The position numbers and the translations under genes were made by a program. Positions 13,223 to 18,851 of a stretch of 18,851 nucleotides of DNA are shown piece after piece. The stretch spans positions 1 to 18,851 of the forward strand of contig DAOVNS010000018.1 of NCBI GenBank assembly GCA_030630075.1. The letters are read 5' to 3'. This stretch comes from a bacterium (lineage in GTDB: Bacteria > Dependentiae > Babeliae > Babeliales > UASB340). The notes below the pieces were generated by a model that saw nothing but the letters and a program-made list of their open reading frames with translations, had not been told where the DNA came from and searched no databases. Position 1 is the first letter of the stretch, and each line of letters starts with the position of its first letter.

Positions 13223-15865
13223 ATGGCAATTGAGAAAATAACACCTTTGATGAAACAATATTTTGATATTCGTTCGCAATATCCGGATGTTGTTTTGTTT
13301 TTTCAGGTAGGTGATTTTTACGAATTATTTTTTGAAGATGCAAAAGTTGTTTCTGCTTTTTTAGCAATTGCTCTTACAAAAAGAGGAAAAAATAACGGTA
13401 AAGATATTCCGCTTTGCGGAGTTCCCATTCATGCACTAAATCATTATTTAACAAAACTTATAAAGGGTGGTTTTAAAGTTGCAATTTGTGATCAACTTAC
13501 AAAACCTCAACCCGGAACAGTTGTTGAACGCGGAGTAACACAAGTTTTTACACCCGGAACTTTAACAGATAGTTTGATGCTTGACGAAAAGTCGGCAAGT
13601 TATCTTTTTTCTTTTTTTCCTACAAAAGATAGTTGGGGATTAGTTTTTACAGAACTTTTAACTGCACAACTTTTTGCAACGCAAGTTCCTGCAGGTTCTT
13701 ATAAAATTCTTGAATCTGAATTATCACGCTTTTTTCCTGATGAAATTATTTTACCAAACGTAAAAGGTTTTAAATCTTTTAATTCTTATTTTAGCCAACT
13801 TGGATATTCAACAAGTTTTGCTGATTATGAGCAAAATCCAAATGATGATTTTGTTGGTCCTGCAATTGCAACAGCTTGGATTGAAAAACAATTTAATTCA
13901 AAAATTTTAAATATTTTGCAAAACCAACCTGCAATAAATCATACACTGCAAGCTCTTTATTTTTATTTAAAGAAAAACCAAGAAAAAGCATTAGATCAAT
14001 TTAAAAATGTTCAGTTTTATAATCCCGACGATTATTTAATTCTTGATCCTTCAACACAAAAAAATCTTGAAATTGCAAAAAATAATCAAGATTCAACCAG
14101 AAAAAATACATTACTTTTTGTGATGGATAAATCAAAAACATCAATGGGAAGTAGAACAATCAAAAAATGGTTAGCAAGACCACTAGTTGAACAAAGCAAA
14201 ATTTTACAACGACAAGAAGTTGTTGTTGCCCTAAGCAAAAAAATTGATGTTATGCAACAACTCGAACAAGAATTAAGTCAAATCAATGATCTTGAACGAA
14301 TCATTGGTAGAATTGCTTTGCGTCGTGCAACATTGCAAGATTATTTAGCATTAAAAGATTCGTTAAAAATATTGCCCCAATTAAAAAATATTTTGCAGAA
14401 AAATTTTGATTTATTTTTAACTAATCTAATTAGCGAAAAGTTTTTAGATTTTTCTCTTTTAGTTCAATTTCTTGATTGCAGTTTAAATGATGATAATATC
14501 CATAAATATTTTATAAAAAATGGTTTTGATTTAGAACTTGATCGGTTACGTAATTTGGTTTCAAACGCGCAACAAGAAGTATTGAAGCTTGAACAAAAAG
14601 AGGTAGAAAAAACTGGAATTTCTAGTCTTAAAATTAGATACAACCATGTGAGCGGTTATTACATTGAGGTTACAAATCCAAATTTAAATCTTGTTCCAGA
14701 AAATTATATTGAGCAACAAAAATTAGTGAATCGAAAAAGATTTGTAACTCAAGAATTAAAAGAACTGGAGCGCGAAATATTTAAAGCGCAAAATGAAATA
14801 GAAGTTGTTGAACAAAAAGTTTACGACAAAGTTAAAAACGAAGTTGAGCGCTATTTGTCAAACTTGCGACAAGTTGCACAATCACTATCGTACATGGATG
14901 CGTTATATAGTTTTGCCGTTATTGCTTACGAAAATAATTATGTTCAACCAATTTTTAATGATAAACATGAAATTATAATAAATTCAGGAAGACATTCGGT
15001 TGTTGAACAAAAATTAGAAAACAATTTTGAACCAAATGATACAAATTTAATTGATGCAGAATCTTTGTGGTTGATAACTGGACCAAACATGGGTGGTAAA
15101 TCAACATATTTGCGCCAAGTCGCGCTTATTTGCATTATGGCGCAATGTGGCAGTTGTGTTCCAGCTAAAAGTGTAAGTTTGCCGATTTTGGATCGTATTT
15201 TTACTCGAATTGGTTCGGGCGATAATTTGGTTGAAGGGAAAAGTACATTTTTGGTCGAAATGGAAGAAACCGCAACAATTTGCAGTCAGGCTACAAAAAA
15301 TAGTTTTGTAATTTTAGACGAAGTTGGAAGAGGAACAAGTACTTTTGATGGCATTGCTCTTGCGCAATCTATTATTGAATATATTTTTTGCAAAGTTGGT
15401 GCAAAATGTTTGTTTGCAACTCATTATCATGAGTTAACATGTTTGCAAGAAAAATTCGATGGAATTAAAAATTATTACATGATGAGCCGCAAATCTGGAA
15501 ATCAATTAATCTTTTTGCACAAAATCGCAAAAGGCATTGCGCAAGGCAGTTTTGGATTGGAAGTTGCAAAACTTGCACAATTGCCTCAAGAAATTATTAA
15601 AAGAGCTGATGATATTCTTAAAAAAATGCAAAACAAATCTAATGTGCTAAATAATCAGCAAAATTCGAATACAAGTTTTTCTGATGCTCAAAAAAACTTA
15701 TTTAATCACGATCAAGATGCGTTAAATCAAAAAGTTGAAATTTTAGAACAAGAACTTTTCAAAAAAGAGGAAGTTCTCAAAAAAATTCAAGATGTTGATT
15801 TGGATGATTTTTCGCCCAAAGATGCATTCGACTTTTTATGGAATATCAAAAAAGAGATTAAATAA
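13223..15865 (+). CDS. mutS: MutS, DNA mismatch recognition ATPase
   Basis: MutS binds mismatches and small loops and starts mismatch repair. The N-terminal mismatch-binding motif GDFYELF gives F32 and E34, equivalent to the Phe-x-Glu that wedges into the mismatch. Connector and core/clamp domains follow (about 120-570). The ATPase domain has Walker A GPNMGGKST (620-628), the GSGDNLVEGKSTF segment, Walker B LDE (D699, E700) with GRGTSTFDG, and ATHYHEL. A late QKNLF (823-827) fits the beta-clamp binding motif. The length of 880 aa is close to the usual 850-880. AGGA sits 4 bases before the ATG. It overlaps the convergent phospholipase stop by 8 bases. No mutL or mutH is nearby. Confidence 0.98.
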   Translation: MAIEKITPLMKQYFDIRSQYPDVVLFFQVGDFYELFFEDAKVVSAFLAIALTKRGKNNGKDIPLCGVPIHALNHYLTKLIKGGFKVAICDQLTKPQPGTVVERGVTQVFTPGTLTDSLMLDEKSASYLFSFFPTKDSWGLVFTELLTAQLFATQVPAGSYKILESELSRFFPDEIILPNVKGFKSFNSYFSQLGYSTSFADYEQNPNDDFVGPAIATAWIEKQFNSKILNILQNQPAINHTLQALYFYLKKNQEKALDQFKNVQFYNPDDYLILDPSTQKNLEIAKNNQDSTRKNTLLFVMDKSKTSMGSRTIKKWLARPLVEQSKILQRQEVVVALSKKIDVMQQLEQELSQINDLERIIGRIALRRATLQDYLALKDSLKILPQLKNILQKNFDLFLTNLISEKFLDFSLLVQFLDCSLNDDNIHKYFIKNGFDLELDRLRNLVSNAQQEVLKLEQKEVEKTGISSLKIRYNHVSGYYIEVTNPNLNLVPENYIEQQKLVNRKRFVTQELKELEREIFKAQNEIEVVEQKVYDKVKNEVERYLSNLRQVAQSLSYMDALYSFAVIAYENNYVQPIFNDKHEIIINSGRHSVVEQKLENNFEPNDTNLIDAESLWLITGPNMGGKSTYLRQVALICIMAQCGSCVPAKSVSLPILDRIFTRIGSGDNLVEGKSTFLVEMEETATICSQATKNSFVILDEVGRGTSTFDGIALAQSIIEYIFCKVGAKCLFATHYHELTCLQEKFDGIKNYYMMSRKSGNQLIFLHKIAKGIAQGSFGLEVAKLAQLPQEIIKRADDILKKMQNKSNVLNNQQNSNTSFSDAQKNLFNHDQDALNQKVEILEQELFKKEEVLKKIQDVDLDDFSPKDAFDFLWNIKKEIK

Positions 15866-17276
15866 TTTTTTTCCTAATCACATCAAAAATTTCATTTTCA
15901 TGTTGTTCAACAATATGTTTTGTTAATCCAGAAAGTAATTTGGATTGTTGTTTTGAATAAAAAAAGTTTGGCGCCTTACAAAATAGTGCTTTTTGTGGAT
16001 CAAACGTTTTTGAATAACTTAAGTCTTTTTTTAATTGAATATAAATTATTGTTGGGACTGTTGAATCGTTTTCATCTTTGAATACTGCAAAGTTTTTGTT
16101 TTTTGCGATTTTATAATCGATTGGCGGAAATTTTTGATTCTTTTGTTTTGCTTGTTTCTCTGATTCTTTTAACCAAAAATTTGAAGCAGAAAATCTTTCT
16201 GAAGTATTATCTACAATTATAATAATATCCGAATGTCTTTTTTTTTGCAGTAGCGAATCAACTGGAAGATTACAATAATATCCACCATCTACAACAGAAA
16301 AATGACTTAAGTTTTTTATTGGTGAATATTGCATTCCATAAGTAAAGTTTGCAATTTGTGCTGGAAATATTTTTTTATTTACCCAGAAGTTATTTCCTAT
16401 TTTTTCTTCAGTAGTTTTAAGAATCTCTTGTATTTCTTGTTGGTTAAGCGTTACAGCAATTCGTCTGATGCTATCTTTAAAGCTTGCGCTAAATGCAGAA
16501 CCAAATATTCCCATTAAAAAACCTAGAGATTTTTCTTGTGATGGAATATTAGATTTTCCATTATAAAACTTTTTTCCAAATGCTTTAATGTTAATCGAAC
16601 TATCAAGATATGGAGATGCAACATAATTTGGTGTAAATTCTAACCATTGATATCGATGTTTATCAAACTGACTCACCGCTGTAAATATTGGATATGGATA
16701 ATTTCCAGCGTCAATTTTTTGTTCAAGATCAGAAAGTTTTAAATTGAATTTCTCTTGTTTAAATTCATCTAAAAGAAGATTTGCTAAAAATACTCCATAC
16801 AAATCGACTACAGATGTTTTTTGATTGTATTTTTGTTTAGTTTGCTTGATTTTAAAAAATTCAGAATACGCATCAGTTATAAAGTTTTTAATCTCTTTTA
16901 GGTTACTGATATTAATATGAGTTATTTTTCTTAAATTATTAAAGTGATCTAATTTTAATATTAATTCTTTTGTGAATGTTTTTGCGTTTTTTTGACTAAG
17001 AATCCAAGGGATTACAAACCATGTTGAACCAGAAAGAGTTGTTATGTGACTGGTTAAATCGAGTAAACCTATTTTTTGTGCACCGCATAGAAAACCAGCG
17101 GTTGCGAGCATTGATCGGAATCCACCACCACTACAACAAATAGATATGGTTGGTATTTTTTTTGTATCAATACTTATATTAAATTTATCTTCAAGATTTT
17201 TTTTAATATAAATTTTTCTTTTCTTAAGTATGTTATTTTCTTTTTTTATTGCATATGAATAATTCTGAACAAACAT
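15858..17276 (-). CDS. cPLA2-type (PLA2_B) phospholipase, copy 1
   Basis: This 472-residue protein matches the catalytic fold of group IV phospholipase A2 and fungal lysophospholipase. CSGGGFRSM (48-56) supplies the oxyanion glycines and Arg54. TLSGSTW (80-86) is the nucleophile elbow, with Ser82 at the catalytic Ser position. SVVDGGYYCNLP (327-338) carries Asp330, the second member of the Ser/Asp dyad. Family members cleave fatty acids from membrane phospholipids. There is no signal peptide and no C2 domain; the N-terminus is Lys-rich (about 11-30), so export, if any, uses another route. The start ATG at 17276 has AGGTGA about 9 bases upstream. It ends 8 bases inside mutS on the opposite strand. 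It is a tandem duplicate of the next gene. Confidence 0.88.
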   Translation of the reverse strand: MFVQNYSYAIKKENNILKKRKIYIKKNLEDKFNISIDTKKIPTISICCSGGGFRSMLATAGFLCGAQKIGLLDLTSHITTLSGSTWFVIPWILSQKNAKTFTKELILKLDHFNNLRKITHINISNLKEIKNFITDAYSEFFKIKQTKQKYNQKTSVVDLYGVFLANLLLDEFKQEKFNLKLSDLEQKIDAGNYPYPIFTAVSQFDKHRYQWLEFTPNYVASPYLDSSINIKAFGKKFYNGKSNIPSQEKSLGFLMGIFGSAFSASFKDSIRRIAVTLNQQEIQEILKTTEEKIGNNFWVNKKIFPAQIANFTYGMQYSPIKNLSHFSVVDGGYYCNLPVDSLLQKKRHSDIIIIVDNTSERFSASNFWLKESEKQAKQKNQKFPPIDYKIAKNKNFAVFKDENDSTVPTIIYIQLKKDLSYSKTFDPQKALFCKAPNFFYSKQQSKLLSGLTKHIVEQHENEIFDVIRKKII

Positions 17277-17336
17277 TGTACTATTTCACCTAAGTTTGAG
17301 AATTAAATTTATTTAAAAAGATTTCCTTAAAAGATA

Positions 17337-17365
17337 ATTCTAGATAGATTTAAAAAGTTAAACAA
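17337..17365 (-). promoter_or_regulatory. Promoter of phospholipase copy 1
   Basis: On the minus strand TTGTTT (17360-17365), a 17-base spacer and TAGAAT (17337-17342) form a reasonable sigma-70 promoter in the 183-base gap between the two phospholipase genes. Copy 1 can therefore be transcribed independently of copy 2. The rest of this gap holds nothing else I can identify. Confidence 0.5.
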
Positions 17366-17459
17366 GTCTAAAAAAAAATTTTGGGAAGTAAGTAAGATGA
17401 TGATGGTGCGATATATTTTATGTGGTTTGACGTATGGAAGAATATTTTCTTCTGATTTT

Positions 17460-18851
17460 CTAAACAATTAAACTTTTTATCACATCAAAAATTTCATTTT
17501 TGTGTTGTTCAACAACATGTTTTGTTAATCCAGAAAGTAATTTGGATTGTTGTTTTGAATAAAAAAAGTTTGGCGCCTTACAAAATAGTGCTTTTTGGGG
17601 ATCAAAAGTTTTTGAATAACTTAAGTCTTTTTTTAATTGAATATAAATTATTGTTGGGATTGTTGAATCATTTTCATCTTTAAATACAGCAAAGGTTTTA
17701 TTTTTTGCAATTTTATAATCGATTGGCGGAAATTTTTGATTCTTTTGTCTCGCTTGTATTTCTGCTTGTCTTAACCAAAAATTTGGAGCAGAAAATCTAT
17801 CTGAAGTATTATCTATAATTATAATAATATCCGATTGTCTTTTTTCTTGCAGTAGCGAATCAACGGGAAGATTACAATAATATCCACCATCTACCACAGA
17901 AAAATCGCTTTCTGTTTTTATTGGTGAATTTTCCATTCCATGGGTGAAGTTAGCAATTTGTGCTGGAAATATTTTTTTATTTGCCCAAAAATTAGTTTCA
18001 ATTTTTTCTTCAGCCGTTTTAAACAATTTTTGTATTTCGGGTTGATTAATCATTTCTGCAATTCGTCCGATGCTATCTTTAAAACTTGTGCTAAATGCAG
18101 AACCAAATATTCCCATTAAAAAACCTAGAGATTCTTCTTGCGATGGAATATTAGATTTCCCGTCATAAAACTTTTTTCCAAATGCCTGAACATTTATTGA
18201 ACTATCAAGATATGGCGATGCAACATAATTTGGAGTAAATTCTAACCATTGATATTGATATTTATCAAACTGACTAACAGCCGTGAATATAGGATATGGA
18301 TAATTTCCAGCGTCAATTTTTTGTTCAAGATCAGAAAGTTTTAAATTGAATTTTTCTTGCTTAAATTCATCTAAAAGAAGATTTGCTAAAAATATTCCAT
18401 ACAAATCGACCACAGATGTTTTTTGATTGTATTTTTGTTTGATTTGCTTGATTTTAAAAAATTCACAATACGCATCAGTTACAAAGTTTTTAATCTCTTT
18501 TAGATTACTCATGTTGATGTGAGTAATTTTTTTTAGATTATTAAAGTGATCTAATCTTAATGTTAATTCTTTTGTGAATGTCTTTGCGTCTTTTTGACTA
18601 AGAATCCAAGGGATTACAAACCATGTTGAACCAGAAAGAGTTGTTATGTGACTTGTTAAATCGAGTAAGCCTATTTTTTGTGCACCGCATAGAAAACCAG
18701 CGGTTGCGAGCATTGACCGGAATCCACCACCGCTACAACAAATAGATATGGTTGGTATTTTTTTATTATCAAGATTTATATTAAATTTATCTTCAAGACT
18801 TTTTTTACTATGAATTTTTCTTTTGTTGACTATGTTATTTTCTTTTTCTAT
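17460..18851 (-). CDS. cPLA2-type (PLA2_B) phospholipase, copy 2, 5' end outside window
   Basis: The frame is open to the right edge; an ATG at 18713 is internal, because the 46 codons before it match copy 1 and contain CSGGGFRS. Alignment suggests only about 9-10 N-terminal codons are missing. All catalytic elements are kept: SGGGFR, TLSGSTW and VVDGGYYCNLP. Over the 417 aligned C-terminal residues there are no gaps, and I count about 52 differences (about 87-88% identity). Changes cluster in the region between about residues 270 and 380 of copy 1 numbering and at the extreme C-terminus (IKSLIV against IRKKII), while the nucleophile region is unchanged. It ends in TAG. Both copies therefore look functional. 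Confidence 0.87.
   Translation of the reverse strand: MEKENNIVNKRKIHSKKSLEDKFNINLDNKKIPTISICCSGGGFRSMLATAGFLCGAQKIGLLDLTSHITTLSGSTWFVIPWILSQKDAKTFTKELTLRLDHFNNLKKITHINMSNLKEIKNFVTDAYCEFFKIKQIKQKYNQKTSVVDLYGIFLANLLLDEFKQEKFNLKLSDLEQKIDAGNYPYPIFTAVSQFDKYQYQWLEFTPNYVASPYLDSSINVQAFGKKFYDGKSNIPSQEESLGFLMGIFGSAFSTSFKDSIGRIAEMINQPEIQKLFKTAEEKIETNFWANKKIFPAQIANFTHGMENSPIKTESDFSVVDGGYYCNLPVDSLLQEKRQSDIIIIIDNTSDRFSAPNFWLRQAEIQARQKNQKFPPIDYKIAKNKTFAVFKDENDSTIPTIIYIQLKKDLSYSKTFDPQKALFCKAPNFFYSKQQSKLLSGLTKHVVEQHKNEIFDVIKSLIV

Larger units (their letters stand above)
15858..18851. repeat. Tandem direct gene duplication
   Basis: The segments 15858-17276 and 17460-18851 are direct repeats of one gene in the same orientation, colinear without gaps from residue 56 onward. 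The shared unit appears to stop at the C-terminal codons; the 183 bases between the copies do not obviously repeat the sequence after copy 1. Further copies may lie beyond the right edge. Confidence 0.9.

Noticed and set aside
13136..13279. N-terminal extension of the J-like gene upstream to 13279
   Set aside because: It overlaps the mutS start, lacks an SD, and would place the signal peptide 48 residues inside; the ATG at 13135 has an SD.
17437..17452. GAAGAA/TTCTTC inverted repeat after phospholipase copy 2, as a terminator
   Set aside because: The stem is 6 bp, A/T-rich and lacks a following T-run on the minus strand.
1..18851. CRISPR array, tRNA, rRNA, insertion sequence, prophage or recoded genetic code
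   Set aside because: No regularly spaced repeats, no clover-leaf with CCA, no transposase or phage protein. TGA ends the gene at 10640, so it is not read as Trp.

Overview
The window is strongly AT-rich and tightly packed. It uses the standard bacterial code, since TAA, TAG and TGA all end genes. It encodes a Gram-negative-type outer-membrane beta-barrel protein, two DNA repair enzymes (UvrA and MutS), and many proteins of unknown function that begin with a short hydrophobic signal peptide. Eukaryote-like proteins are also present: cPLA2-type phospholipases, a cyclin-box-like protein and a J-domain-like protein. This mix suggests an intracellular or host-dependent Gram-negative bacterium. The Dependentiae (TM6, Babela-like endosymbionts of amoebae) are my best guess; that placement is inference and no rRNA is present to test it.

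Layout. Bases 2-1636 (+) are the 3' part of an outer-membrane beta-barrel gene cut by the left edge. 1644-4199 (-) is uvrA, with an unusually small insertion domain. 226 bases with divergent promoters follow. 4426-10640 (+) is a four-gene operon of exported proteins of unknown function; the last (1029 aa) carries a P-loop and an in-frame GC-rich palindromic element. 10632-11333 (-) is another exported protein, overlapping the operon's end. 11544-12651 (+) is a two-gene operon whose second product is an exported protein resembling a cyclin box. A strong bidirectional terminator (12657-12693) separates it from 12725-13135 (-), a small exported protein that looks like a J-domain split by a coiled-coil insert. 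13223-15865 (+) is mutS. 15858-17276 (-) and 17460-18851 (-, cut by the right edge) are tandem copies of a cPLA2-type phospholipase, about 87-88% identical by hand count.

How the genes may work together. The two repair genes bracket a block of seven complete genes plus the J-like gene, all encoding proteins with signal peptides. Cyclin-like, J-like and cPLA2-like proteins have natural targets in a eukaryotic cell (CDK control, Hsp70 control, membrane lipids), so a host-directed role is a reasonable hypothesis. The sequence shows the folds and export signals only, not delivery into a host. Four recognisable promoters are present; three share a TTGAAA -35 box with a 16-base spacer, and two of those have a perfect TATAAT -10.

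I see no tRNA, rRNA, CRISPR array, transposase or phage gene. No stretch longer than about 230 bases lacks a gene.
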